From Pithys albifrons albifrons (taxonomy: Eukaryota; Chordata; Aves; Passeriformes; Thamnophilidae): a DNA stretch of 64,000 nt. Location: the NCBI RefSeq assembly GCF_047495875.1, contig NC_092470.1, positions 18,340,001-18,404,000 of the forward strand. Direction: 5' to 3'. Made by a program: the position numbers and the translations under genes. The notes beneath the pieces are model-generated. The model saw nothing but the letters and a program-made list of their open reading frames with translations. It did no database searches and was not told where the DNA came from. Positions 1-12,870 of the stretch are shown here, piece after piece. Position 1 is the stretch's first letter. Each line of letters opens with the position of its first letter.

Positions 1-120
1 ATTGCTCCTGCTATATAATCTTGCCTCCTCAATTATACCCTAGAAGAGTCTAAAGCCCAAATGGAGGAAAGGAACTCAAAAAATGCAGCCTTGGCCTGCA
101 CATGGAAACCTGAGTGCTTT

Positions 121-450
121 CACAGAACCACAAAGGCTGGAAAAGACCTTCAAGATCAAGTCCAACCTTTGACCAAACACCGCCATGCCCACAAAACCAC
201 AGCACTGAGTGCCACATCCACCTGTTTTTTGGACACTCCCAGGGATGGTGACTCCACCACTTCCCTGAGGAGCCTGTTGCAACTGAAGAAAATCCTCCTA
301 ATATCCAACCTGAACCTCCCTTGGTGCAAGTTGGGGCCATTTCTTCTGGTCCTGTTGTGTGTGGGAGAAGAGCCTGGCACCCACCTCTACACAACCTCCT
401 TTCAGGTGGTTGTGTCAGCACTAAGGTCTCTCTGAGCCTTCCTTTCCCTG
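121..450 (-). mobile_element. CR1 LINE 3' fragment (5'-truncated)
   Basis: Read on the plus strand, it begins with a decayed CACAGAACCACA tail and AAGGCTGGAAAAGACCTTCA, then continues through the CR1 3' region (AATATCCAACCTGAACCTCC and CCTCCTTTCAGG). It is more diverged than the copy at 47.4 kb. The left (plus) end is the element's 3' end; the right boundary is approximate. Confidence 0.85.
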
Positions 451-686
451 TTCCATCACTGCTGGGGCAGAAGGACAAGAAGCTGAGGACACAGTGGGAG
501 GCTTGGGCAGCTGAAAAGCAGCCCTGGTGCTGCTCACCTTCCAGCACAAGGTTTTTGTGCCACCACCACAGGGAGCCAAACCCCCATCTCCACCCAGCAG
601 GCCAGCAGTGCATCCCACATCATGTGGGACACGTTTTCCACGACTCCAGAGCCAAGCCTGAGTCCTGCAGCTCCTCCCAGCCCAGC

Positions 687-850
687 CTGGGGCAGGGAAT
701 GGTGCAGAGCTGGGCTGGGAGTCCTTGCCTGGGGCAGGGAATGGTGCAGAGCTGGGCTGGGAGTCCTTGCCTGGGGCAGGGAATGGGTAGAGCTGGACTG
801 GGAGTCCTTGCCTGGGGCAGGGAATGGGCAGAGTTGGGCTGGGAGTCCTG
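687..850. repeat. 42/41-bp minisatellite (4 units)
   Basis: Four units (687-728, 729-770, 771-811, 812-850) contain CTGGGGCAGGGAATGG and GGGCTGGGAGTCCTTGC. The first two are essentially identical and the last two carry point changes. The sequence is G-rich on the plus strand. Confidence 0.92.
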
Positions 851-2472
851 TCCCAGAGAGCCACCCCCAGAGCCACCCTCTGTTCACAGCCTGCCTGCAT
901 TCCTGCAGCAATGGAATCCTGCACACAGGGTCTGTCAGCAGAAATAGCATTCATCATGAAAGAATGAACTACTGTCTTGCTAAAGCATCAAGAGACACAT
1001 TTTCATCGGTCTGGGAGTCTGAGGCAAGTGTTGGGAAACTGAGCAACCTGTGTTTGTTCTTTTGAGCAGCACAACTACAACAAAATGTAAAAAGGCTTCC
1101 AGCAGCAGAACATTTAACAGCTCGGGTTTCAAACAAGGAGGAACTATTTCAAAGGAGAAGGAGTGGACGAGATGTTTGTTGCTTTAAGTGAATGCAAACT
1201 GGATGTGGAATTTCCTCTTGGAAGAAAGGGCTGAATGGGAGATGGCTTGGACTTTCTTTTGCATATTGCATCATACACAAAAGAGGATGATATAATGAAC
1301 TGCAATTTAAAGAATCCAGGCAACAATAAAAGAATAATTTCGGGTTAGCACCTTCAGTGGGTTTTGCTCTGTGCAATCCATCTTTCTATTTGGTTCAAAG
1401 ACCTGGGGGCCAGGAAGAGTTTATTTATGAAACTTATAAAACCAATGTTGAGTTGAATGCTAAAAATAATAATTATATGCCTTTGAAATAAGGGGTTGAA
1501 AAGAGAAGTGTCAGCAGGGCAGAGGAGATGTGAGTTTAACAGCACTAGAACAAGTCTGTCTTCAGAATTACAGCACAGTCTGTTCATCCTGACATGACTT
1601 CCCAAGGTCTTCAAAGGACCTTGGTTTGGGAAATTAAGGATGAGAAGCCAAGTCACCAGGCAAGCTGTTTGCATACAAAGCATCAAAGCCCATTATTTTA
1701 ATCTGTGGTAATTACCACTGTTAGTCAAATCTTGCTTCCCTGATGATTCTGAACAATAAATAACAAATGCACGAGGAATTAATTGCACAAAGTTGTTGCT
1801 TGTTCTGAGATCAATTTGTATTAATAGAAAAAGTTTCCATCTTAGTCAGCACAAAGGTCTCACAGTGATTTTTACAGGATTGGGAAAAAATGTTTTACAA
1901 TGGAATTTTGCCCTGGAAGGATGAATTTTAAAGAGTTCACCATAATCTAACTGTGTGTTTCTCCTCAAAGCAAGAGCTGTTTAAGCAGGAGTTGCTGAGA
2001 GCTGTAAAGTCCCCCTAAGTCCAAGCCCTGCATTAAAGCTTCTGGATCCTCGGGATGAAAACCCTCCTCTCAGGATTTGTGAAGAATTGAATTCCACACC
2101 AAACATTTCAGCTATCTGGGTTTCTGGAACAATCCATTTTCTTCTAAGAACTGTACCTTCCCATACCCTTCTCTAGCAATCCAGTGGTGCTTCTTTACCC
2201 CTCTACTCAGAGAATAAGAATCTAATTGTGTGACCCAAGTGTTCAGTCAGAATTAACCAACATGTCTAGAATTTAAATGCTCATTCTAACCCAAATCTAA
2301 GTCCAAGAACATCCTGCTGGACTCACACACAGGGTGAAATTCCTGGGAAGCAGAGCCCTGGCCCCAGCTCCCTGCAGACAGGAGAAGGACACACATGCAG
2401 CACATAAAAGCTTTTGTGCCCTCCTGCACAGGGAAGATCCTGATCCTGAGTTTAGAAGCACAACTAACAGGT

Positions 2473-2511
2473 GATTTAATGTCTGCCCTGCTCACGTGCA
2501 GACATTAAATC
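2473..2511. repeat. Perfect inverted repeat (13-bp arms, 13-nt loop)
   Basis: GATTTAATGTCTG at 2473-2485 is the exact reverse complement of CAGACATTAAATC at 2499-2511. The 13-base spacer contains CACGTG, a canonical E-box palindrome overlapping the right arm boundary. Both strands could form a hairpin, which is too short to be a typical miRNA precursor. Confidence 0.85.
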
Positions 2512-4310
2512 CATCAACCACCCAATCACTGTGACCAAGGCACAATTGCAGCCCTCCCAGCAGAGAGCCAAGGTCCTTATCAGATTGGAACCACTCACAC
2601 AGCACTGAGCTTCCAATCCATGCAATCACTGAATACACAATTATTTCATATTCCTCCCTACAAAGAGAATCCAGGTCAATTTTCGTGCCAAAATGCTTTA
2701 AAATTCCACAAATAAATAACTAAATAAATAATGTTATTTCACCTGCTAGCACAAGGGGACTGTTTGTTTTGGCCAGCTTGCAGGGGCTCTGGGTGCCAGG
2801 TTATGAATAAAATAATGTTCAATGCTCTAAACAACTTGTGATAGAAATTCCTGGCTCAGCAGAACCACAAACACTTGGTATGTGGCAGGTTCTTCCTGCA
2901 TTCTCCAGCACTGACACCACTAAATCCATCTATGGCAAGGTATATACATAAATAATTGCAATTCCTACAAAAAATGCAACCACAGATAAGCCAGTTTGCC
3001 CATCCTGGGCCTCTGCTTCCCTGGATTTTGCCTGCTGGAGTTTGGGTGCTTGGAAAGCCAAGTGCAACTACTGTATCCCAGTGGGTCCTGCACATGCCAC
3101 ACATTCCAGAACTCAGAGCAGGCTTTCTCTTTGAAGAGCAGTGCAGTTAGAAAGGTAAGATAAAACCAAATGGAATACAATATTCCTGGGAAATTCAGGT
3201 TCTGAATGCAGACACCAAGTCAGTAATGTAAAGGATGCTTTAGGAACAGCCCAGACAGGGAGTGAGCTCCTTCCCAAGCACAACCATGTCCTGCTGTCAG
3301 AGCAGAGTGCGAAGACAGAGCAGGCTCTGCTCTGGTTTAACCCACTGCATTCAGGGATTGATGCCACTGATGGCACCAATGGTTTTGGCTCTGCCTTTAA
3401 ACTCATGGCTGTCTTTCATTTCAGGTCTAGGACAGGACTGGACTCTGCTGTGTAGGTCCCAGCCTGGCCTGAAGTTCAGCTGCACAGCTCCAGTCTTGCC
3501 CCTGTGGCAATAGAGTGTATTGTCTGGCTCTGCACACAGGACCTGCCCAGGGGAGAGGAGGGAATCCAGTTGGGAGTGCACTTAGGTCCCCCCTGGCCCT
3601 GGGGGAGGCTCCCTGTGCCTGCCCCCAGCAGTGTCCAGCTTAACCACACTTCTCCCAAACTCCAGATGAGTCACTTGTGCGACAGGAAGACCAAAGTCCA
3701 GCTCTGTTCTCACCTCCACACAGCTAATCTGAGGGCAGCACAACTCACCACAGCTCCCCTGTGAGATTCCCAATTTCCCAGGGACCAAGTTCCCAACTCT
3801 TCAACTTTTACCATTTTTACACTCAAGGAAACCAACCTCCTGCTGTTTGCTTTGTAGCTTGTCCAGGGTGGACAAGGGACACCTCCTCAGTTCCCTGCAC
3901 TCCAAAAGATCTGCTAATGAACTTTTCCCATGGAATTCAATCTGCTAGAACTGTTCAGAGTGTGCTTTTTGAAATTGTTCATAAAGCAGCTTTTTACAAG
4001 TCCACCTGTGGTGGGAACCTTGTGTAGGTGTTGCCTTTGGATGGTTAAGTTGACAATTAATAGTAATTTTTATCCTGTTTAGAATATCTTTCTAAAACTC
4101 AATGGGTCATGTTGATGAGCCTCTGTTGCCATGTGTGGTTGATAGATGGCATCATGGGTGGGTTTAAATCCCAACAATACTTCCAAAACCAGTTAAACCC
4201 TTCCTTCCCAAATATTTACACTGCAAATGAAAGCAGCACAAGGGAACTCTGAGCACTTTGCACTCAGAAAGACAAGCCCAGGGGATGGTGGTTGGTAAAT
4301 CTGTTGTTAC

Positions 4311-4463
4311 CTTGGACCAGTCGCCCGTTTTCCACTCGTAACAGCCTGTGTGATCCTCACACTCCTCCTCCTCCCGTGGCCTGGTGGCTGCATCACATTT
4401 GCCTTGAGAGTTGGTGCAGGTCACTGTCCTTTTCTGGATGCCTCTGCCACAGTCTGCTGAGCA
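4311..4463 (-). CDS. ADAMTS17: ADAMTS17 window exon 13: TSR4 body and start of TSR5
   Basis: The 153-bp exon is phase 0 at both ends and encodes one TSR-sized module: [20 protein letters not shown], then [20 protein letters not shown] and [11 protein letters not shown]. The exon is symmetric, so gaining or losing it keeps the frame. At the O-fucosylation site the sequence is CSADCG, whereas I remember CSASCG in human, so the acceptor Ser would be missing. The acceptor is GTTTGCAG and the donor GTAACAA. The exon coding the rest of TSR5 is not in the remaining 4.3 kb and must be beyond the left edge. Confidence 0.95.
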
Positions 4464-7400
4464 CTGCAAACACAGCAGGGATTTGGGAAGCTGAGAAATT
4501 GTAGCTTTTATTTTAGTAACCCAGGTTTGTGAGCACTGGGGAAAACTGATGATCCCTAAGATTTTAGCACAATAATCCAAGAGACTTACAAAGGAGGAAT
4601 TGGAAAATCATGGTATCTGCTCATGAAATATTTATGAAAAATGGCAATTCTGAAAAAAAAAATCTTTGAAAAACATCAGCTGGCTTTTTGCTAGAGTTGG
4701 TGTTACAGATGAAAAAACCCACTGAATCCTGTGTTTAAGAGCTCATCATTCACACTGCAAAAGCACAGCCTGAGAGTTCCAACACAGAACTGCCTTGATG
4801 CACCACGGGACACATCCAGGGTGAGAAATGGGGCTGATAAATGCAATTGTAGCTCTCAGCAGCACGAGCCCACTGCTGCAAACACACTCCTGTGGCACAG
4901 TTTGCAGAAATCATGGCAAAATCCCAGTTCTCACATGACACACCACCTTCACCTGCTGGTTTGCCATATGCTCATCACTGGGAATTCTGAAGGACTCAGA
5001 CAAACCAACCTTCTGATTAGCCACAAACGTTTCTGTGCCTGAGGTCTGTGGCAGCAGCTCCTAAAGAGCAGGGACACCCATTTGTTATCTGTGCCCAAGG
5101 TTGGCTGGAAAATCTGTTTTAATGGAGAATTTATCTGGATTTCCCTGACTGTGCTAGGTGGGAAGGTGGCACTGGCATGAACCAAGCCCAGATTTCTGTT
5201 TTCAGGTTGGCAGTGGAGCCCCAGAGCTGCTGCTGCTGCCACAGCCCCCAAACCCACTCCCACTCTGCCTGCCCTTCACTCTCCTGCCACTGCAGGGCTT
5301 AAGAGAGAGAAACTTTCTTGCAGAGCCACTGGGGACAGGTGGGTGGAAAAATGATCTCTGCACCAGCTGAGATAAAAACTAACCTCCTCTGGCATGTCAA
5401 GCTCTCCCCTTCAGGGGGATCAGCAGGGAAAAGACAGTTGATTTAACACTGAATAAATAGTGCAGATATGAGATATTCTGTGAGGTCTTTTGAACGTGTT
5501 CCAAGAAGCTTCTCCATCCAGGGGGTCCAGGCTGGAAACAAGCATCAGCTTGATAGAAATGACATCAAATGGACAAATCTCAGCATGCCCTGTCTAAGCA
5601 TCTCACAGATACAATCCAGGCAGCTCTGACCTGCTGCCCTGGTTAAGGACATGAGTGACAAGCGTTTATGAGCTGGCAAACAAACAGACAGGCCTTTAAA
5701 TCCTTCAGGGCACTACAAAGTGACTCCTTGAAAATCTGGGAAACCTTCCACTTCATTTACTGTGATGTGTGAACTCCCCCATGGGTGGAACATCTTTGTA
5801 AGCAGCACAATGCACAGTCCTGCTGGATACAGGGATGGATTCTCCCAGGATTCCACAAACTGCTTTGCTGGGCTCCTCAGAGGGCAAAACTTGTGCCAGA
5901 GATCCCAGGCTGGAGCTCCCTAAATGGTACCTTAAAGCCATGAATTTGCCTCAAGTTGCTCAGATTTCCCTGAATTATCCATCATTTTCCTCAGTCCCCT
6001 CATTCACCTCAAACTACAAAGCACAACATATAAAATCTTTGAAAAACAATCCAATTTACTCCAAGTAAATTGAGCTGAAGTGGGAGTGGTTTTCACAGTA
6101 GGAGAAATCTCTAGGTGGGTTTTAAAAGCAAGTCTGGGAAAAACACCAACTGTTTGTTCTTCCCACAGCTTTGAAGCCACTCACAGATTAATACTGCATA
6201 GACTTTCCTAGACAAAACAGCCTGTGCAAAAAGGTTTCCAGCAGATCTTTGGTGGTCACATATAAATCACCCTCTTTAAGAGTGTTTTTTATTTCCTCGA
6301 GTCATCTGTTTTCATGAAGAATTTCTTAGTATATAGATTTTACAGAGAGTCCACAAATGTGCAGTCCCTGAGTGCCCACCTGAGATCATTAGGTCTTATT
6401 TTATTAACAAAATACTTAGTTAAATACCACGAATTTTTGTAAAGAAGCAACACAACTCTGCTCCTTTCTCTGAAGGAAATTCATAATTTTCCTACTCTAG
6501 TTCCTGAACAGTAGAAACATTCACCTTCTCCTGACAGTCTCTATTTTTGTCATTAAAAATGGGTTGAGCAGTACTTTGTCCAAAACAATCTCATGTGTTT
6601 GGCAATACAAGGGGAACTTAATTTTTTCCACAATGAAGATTGCATTGGAATTTGCTTTGAAAACACACATTTTTGACTGGGGACCAGACATCAATGGGGT
6701 CAACTGTGTTGTATAACCAAGAAGTTCAAAAACACACATCAGAAAATTGATTTATAAACCACTATTGTGATATTTATTCCACAAATCAGTTTAAAATGCC
6801 CAGGAATAAGGTGATTACCAATGAAGAAAGTCTCAGGTATGAAAAATGTTCACACTGGCAGAGCATCAAATGTGTCCTGGAGTCAACTGTGCTGCATAAC
6901 AGCAAAAATGTGCCAGAAGAACAAATTTAAAATCACAAGTGGGCAATTACAGACCCGACAAAAGGTAAATAAATGTATCAAAGGAAAAGTAAACTGGTCC
7001 TTGAAAAAATGATCTAAAAGTATTGTGCATTTGCAAATGAGTTCTGTGGTCACAAATATGGATTCCCAGTCTTCTGTAACTGGACTTTTCATAAAAAGGA
7101 GAGAAGTACCTGGGAGTGTGAACACAAGGCCCTGTTCAGAAGGTGCCCAGTGGAACCCCCCTGTGTTTGTGAACAGACACCCTTCCTCTGCCATCCTGAG
7201 CTCCTGGGACTTTAAAGCACATTTCTAACAATTATATTTGACAATGTTTTAAACAGGAGTTTGCTGTTTCAAACAGGGCTGAGTAACAAGGAATCCTTTT
7301 CCCAGGAAGGGCCGTGCTGGACACAGCCAGGCTGGAATGAGACTGGGAGAGCTGGAAGTGCCGGACAAGGAGTGAAAAGATCTCAGGATCAGATGACCCC

Positions 7401-8059
7401 AACAGACACAATATCAAAACTCACATGGACATCCCACAAGGACTGTGACTCACAAGGTACAGACAGAATTGCCCAGTACCAGCCAGGTCCTGGCCATGAA
7501 CTGCAGGCACTCTCCCAGATCACTCTGCTGCTAAACAAAACAAGTCTAGTTGTCTAAACCACTCAGCATTTACACCAGAAATGCATTTCTAATACCTGGG
7601 AAAGAGAAACTGAACTCTGCAACTACTCAGAGATGCACCTTTTATACAAAGTATAACCAGCTTTTTCATGTTCCTGGAATTGCACAAAAGAAAAGGCTGG
7701 AGGAGGCCCAAGGATTGTACATTCTCTGCAACATGCAGTTGCTGGATAAATCTGGTATTTGTTTCATGCCACATTTCAATGGAGCCAGAAGTCCTGGTGG
7801 GTTGCTACGCTTCTGGCCTCAGGTCAGTGAAATGTTTTTCCCTCCTGGTCAAGAGTTTTCAGATGGAAAGATACAGTTACTAAAGCATATCTAAATGTTG
7901 CCTTAATACCTCATGCAGTGTGGAAACCAAAGCTCAGCTCCTCACTGCTCATCTCAGCAAACAACAGCCCCACCAGCAGACCATGCTCCATTCTAAGCAG
8001 GTCCCTGGATTCAGGCCAGTGCACCCAGAGCTCTGTGCTCTTCTTAAGGCAGCTCCTAC
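4464..8059 (-). other. ADAMTS17 intron between window exons 12 and 13
   Basis: This is a 3.6-kb intron with proper GT-AG ends. I see no gene, no clear transposon and no array, apart from a short CTG-rich run near 5229. Confidence 0.85.
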
Positions 8060-8264
8060 CTTGGACCACTCTGAGGCCTCCCAGATGGACAGGCAGTCCC
8101 TGCCCTCGCAGCTCTGCACCTCAGCAGGTTTGCTGCCCAGGCAGTAGAGGTCCCTCGTGGTGACGTAGGTCCCGTTCTGCAGCTGGTACACACAGGTCAC
8201 CTCCCGGCGCTGGACGCCCTTCTCACAGGTGGCAGAGCAGGGGCCCCAGTGCCCAGTCACCCAC
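8060..8264 (-). CDS. ADAMTS17: ADAMTS17 window exon 12: TSR3 and N-terminal end of TSR4
   Basis: The 205-bp exon is the longest found. It encodes [20 protein letters not shown], then [40 protein letters not shown] and WEASEWSK. It covers all of TSR3 and the first residues of TSR4. In TSR3 the CSATC motif is followed by Glu rather than Gly. NGT is a candidate N-glycosylation site. The acceptor is CTCCTCCCCAG and the donor GTAGGAG. The break after WSK falls at the same module position as in the next exon, the usual intron position in the ADAMTS C-terminal TSR array. Confidence 0.96.
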
Positions 8265-10570
8265 CTGGGGAGGAGCCAGAGAAGAAAGGTGAGGATAAAA
8301 CGTTATGCTCAGGGAGAAATGGGCAGCTCTTCCCAGGTGTGTGGGTTCTTGGGTGGTGCTGTGCTGCCATCGCACTGAGATCACCCATCACCTTCGGGAG
8401 CTGAAGTGTGGAAGAAAACTGTGATGTACAAATAGTATCTCATTATGGTTACCACTAAATTACACCACAGGCAGATTTTCCTCTCTCCACTGACATTACA
8501 CCTCTTGAACACACCCGATGTGTTTAAAAATGAGGCTTAGTACTTACAGGGTGGATTTTTTTTAAAAAGGGGTTTGACAATGTAAAAAATGATTAATGTT
8601 CTAACTCCAAACCCCAAGCTGGCTCTGCCCTGTTAACTAAGCCAATTAATGCTGTACACTGAGCCCTGTGTGTATCATACAGAGCACTTGGCTTCCAGTT
8701 ACACTTTGAGCTGTAAAGTGATCTTAGAGGTTGCTTGACACCAGAATTGCTCTCAGTTTGCTCTCAGTTTGCCAGGGTATAACCTGCCCTCTGTGGGACC
8801 AGGACAGTCCCAGCTGGAGCCCCTGGAGAGCCTCTCCTGTGGCCAACAGGCACTGATTTCTGTGACAAACACACTCATCTTTTTCACAACCACAGGGATG
8901 GCTTTATCTGTGGGATTATTTTTTTGTGATTTTACCTCTACAGAAGACTTGAGAGCTAAATGATGCCTTAGATCAGGAACAAAGTGATGAGCTTTTAAGC
9001 CAGTCAGTGGCTGTCTTTCCTGCTAAAAAATGCCCAGAAGGGTTTGATTTTCAAAAGCCTCAAAGAGCTGGGATGGGCAGGACATGCAATCTGAGAGGGC
9101 TGTTCTAAATCTCTGTCTTCTGAGTCTTCCTCAACCTCTGACCTCCCAGTATCTCTCCTGAGGAACTGGGAGTTCTTCTTCTAATCTGCTTTGGCAACAT
9201 TTGTCTGGCAGCTCCCTGGAGCAAACTTGAAATATCTTTTGGAGGTTCAGTTCATCATTTGATCTTACCATGGTCTGGATTAGTCATTAACCTTCAATTA
9301 TCTACTCTACCTACTTGCTGTGACTCCCACATTTTCTAGGAAAAAACCCATTGTCTACAGCCTGTGTACATAAACCCAGGGGAGATGAATGTCTGCAAAG
9401 GAGGGCTTGGAGCTGAAGATTTGGAAAAAAAATGCTATGAAGATAAAATGGATCAAGGATGGGGATAAGGGAGTTCACTAAAGACATGAGGTCACTTTTC
9501 AGAGATTTGTAGCCTCTTGTAACATAAAGCCATTCCATATTCTGGGGTAAATATTGCAGCTCATGTTTCTGCCTTGAGCCTTTCAGAAATAGTGCTGTGA
9601 GCAGGTTCTCTGCCACCAACTACACATCCATGACATCCTCACACATCCCATCACTGTCTGCAGGGCTTGGGATACTTTGGTTCCCTTCCCAATGCCACAG
9701 TGACATTTATTTCCCTGCTTTGACAGTGATAGCTCAGATGTGACCAAAGACATGTTTGCAAAAACATCATTTTCTGATATTAAACCTCTTAATATCAACT
9801 ACTAATTAAGAGCCTGCACTACTATCAGAGAAAATGTGCTACAAAATAAGACAAAGTCTCAAAAAGCACTCGTGACAGAACCTAATCTGAAGCCCTGCAA
9901 CCTGAGGGGTTTATTTCTACCAAATTTGATAGAACACCTTCTGGTTTAATGTGCATTGTTGCACTAATGCACAGGAGAGGAAAACTCCATGGCCAGTGAG
10001 CACGAGTTTGTGATGCAGAATCAAGTCAAAGTCCCTGCAAAGTGAGTTTTCTGGGGCACCTGTGTGGAACTGTGGCCCTACTGATGTCAGGCAAAACTCA
10101 GAAAGCTTGCAGCAGGGCCAGGGTTTCACATGGGATAATTTTAGCAAAGAGAATTGGAAAAAGCTTTCTGGGAATCAGTCCTGTGGAACTGACAGATACG
10201 CTTTGCTCACATCTATCAAACCCAGCTCATGTCCAGCTATGTAGCAGCAAGAAAACACTGGTTATAAAAGGACTTGTGATTTTCTTGTATCACCCTTTCC
10301 CCACACACCCCTCAAAGTCTCCCCCATCTCTCTGCTGCACTGGGGTCAAAACAACCAGGTGACTCTTGGGTTTTGGGAACAGGTTGGTGCCACACCCAGT
10401 CACCAGAAGGCTTTTTTTTAAGTACAAGGAATCTAGTAGAATAATACAGCTGCTGATGTAGAAAGTAGGACTCCAAGACTAACATTCCTGTCTGATTGCC
10501 TTTATAAACAGTGCTCAGTAATTTTCCAGTACAGTAGTCATTCTGCTAACAGACTTGCCAACTTTCAAAA

Positions 10571-10624
10571 AGCTTTCTTTTCTTTTCTTTAGTGGTTATC
10601 TTTTTGACAACCTTTTTTTTTTTT
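10571..10624. repeat. CTTTT-rich and poly-T tract
   Basis: CTTTTCTTTT-like runs followed by a T12 run. In the transcript sense this is A-rich. Confidence 0.75.
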
Positions 10625-12589
10625 AAATTTCCCACCAATAAGATCAGTCATAGGACAATGTTTTATAATTCAGATGTACCTTGGGAAGTTCTTTTAAATG
10701 GAAGGCATTGTTTTCTCCCTCCTCCTGTCCCAAAAAGGGCAGGTCACTCAGTTTTTGGAGGATTCCGTGTGGGGCTGGGGTGAGGGGGTGTCCCTTTTTC
10801 CTGGCAGCTGCCTCACTACACTGAGGGACAGAAAATCAGCTCTCCCAGAGGTCTCTGCAGTGAGTTGCCCCTTCCCTCACCCATGGCTGGTGGAGCTTTG
10901 ATGGGTGCCTGGTGTCCAGCTCCACACCCTCCCATTCCAGGAAAACAGCACCTTCTCCTCAGCTCCCACCACTGGGAAGAGCAGGCAGCAGCAGGAGTGC
11001 ATTTCACCATGAAATATTTTGCTGGATTATCCTGCTAATCCTTTTTTTGTGGCTTTGAACTGCACTTGGCCTGAAGAGCCTCAAAACAAAGCACAGATCA
11101 GTCCACATTTTAACACCAGGCAATGGCCAACCAGAATGATCATGTTGAGTCAAACACTGCACTGGGGGAACAGTGCCCTGAGCCAGGCTGGGTGTTCACA
11201 CCAAAGCTGAGGAACCTGTCTCATGACTCCACGTGAAAACTAACCCCAAATTAACTCCTGCTCTAGCAAGTCCTCGTGGATTATTTGATGTAACTGCATT
11301 TAGCAGCAGCCAACAAGCCCTGCTCCTTCCACACTCTGTCTCCAGCCAGCCCTTGGTTCTCCACCACAATTGTTCTGCTGAGTTGCTGGATTTGCCCGAA
11401 AACATCTTTTTGGCTAATTGGCTAATTAATTGGAATGTGCTGACCTGGCCACAACCTGGAGCAGGGTTTTTGTGTCCTTCCAGTGGGTGGGGATGCCCAT
11501 CACCACACAGGCCCACCACACATGGCCACAGCAGGACATCAGCTACCCCTCCCCAGAGGTGCCCACAAGTGTCTCAGGCTTTCTGCTCTGCAGGAGTTGG
11601 GCTTTGGCTCCTGCACCCCAAGCTGCTGTCCCCAAGGAGCAGCCACCACAGTGCAGGATTTCATGATCTCCAACTGATTCTGGAGATCCCACCTCCAGCT
11701 TTGAGAACTCCTTCAAAACAAGCTCTCAGTGCTGCCTCCCTGGATCAGAGGGTGCCAACAGTGCTATTTATGTCAGATTTCCAGGCTAAAATGATCTGGA
11801 ACTCTCCCCATGGCTGTTCTTTCTTTTTTTTTTTCATGTAACCAAATCCAACACACACCAAAGATGTTTCTCAGCACCAGGCACAGACAAGGTTTGATCT
11901 CATTGCCATTGAGCATTGTGGATGATAAACACTTGTACAGCTTCCAGAAGGGCTTGACTGCATTAATGAAAGAACAGAAACGTTTGGAAGCATTAAATGT
12001 CCAGCTCAGTCCCTTCAGTTGAGACACCCAAAATGGCCCTTAAGTTCAGTGTAATTTCCATACAGCCCTGTGAGCAATTTGCTGATACTCCCAAAAAGTT
12101 TTCCATCATACTGTTACCCCCAAATTCTACTGCTGGCAAGTCTTTCACCACACAAAACAAATTCAAAACTGTTCTTCTCCCCATCTACCTGCAATGAGAA
12201 CACACACAGACATGGTGCAAACAGACCAGACTGGGGGTCCAGACTGATTTTTGATTTCTGGACTCCTGGGCTGTTAAATTGCACTGTCACAGCTCCATGG
12301 TGGAGACTAAAGGGAGAGGAGGCAACACTAATCAGGGCCACAGTGGTAAAAGGATGCTGGATGTGCCTCCTCCAGGCAAAACTCCCTGGCTGCATTTCTT
12401 TGACTAAAATAACTGGTTTTCCAGACAAAGGAAACGTGGGAGATTTAAAGTGTTTGGTGAAGAGCTCCTTCTGCTGCACTGGTGACATGCTGGGAAACAT
12501 GGATATAATTGTGGAATTCATATGGTACCTGTAGTGCTGGAAAGGAGTATCAGGTATGAAAGGAATTCAGATTAGTTACTGGTGGACTT

Positions 12590-12870
12590 CCTGAGAGATC
12601 TGTCTTGCATTTGATCTAATTCAGTATGTTCATTAATGACCTCAGCACAGAGGGAAGAAAAATGCTGAAAAATGAGGGAAAATGCTGCCAATACAGAGTC
12701 CAGAAGCATTGTCAAGACCTTAAGAGATCAGGATGTTACACAGAAGAAGTGACTGACCTTGAGCACTGCAATAACAAGGGCAGGATGGCAATGAACAGCA
12801 TGGAGTGCAGGGCTGTGGCCTTGGGGACTAATAACAGGCATCTCTGTGCTAAGGGAGGGCTCAGATGTTG
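12590..12870 (+). mobile_element. Possible decayed retroelement internal fragment
   Basis: GATCTAATTCAGTATGTTCA followed by TTAATGACCT resembles the FINDL part of a reverse-transcriptase region as found in CR1. The following 200 bases do not clearly continue the match. Weak call. Confidence 0.3.

Larger units (their letters stand above)
1..4310 (-). other. ADAMTS17 intron (partial, downstream of window exon 13)
   Basis: This is non-coding intron sequence. It holds a CR1 fragment (about 121-450), a 42-bp minisatellite (687-850) and a perfect hairpin-forming inverted repeat (2473-2511). I looked on the minus strand for the TSR5 and PLAC exons expected next and saw no candidate with the right cysteine pattern and splice sites. 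Confidence 0.8.

Noticed and set aside
2473..2511. miRNA precursor
   Set aside because: A 13-bp stem is too short for Drosha/Dicer substrates, and the surrounding sequence does not extend the pairing.
1..4310. Missing TSR5/PLAC exons of ADAMTS17
   Set aside because: I looked on the minus strand for the expected CSSTCG-type and PLAC cysteine patterns with splice sites and found none. They must lie beyond the left edge.
11233..11841. 202-codon plus-strand open frame
   Set aside because: It lies in an intron, ends in a poly-F run from a T-tract and has no motif or splice context.
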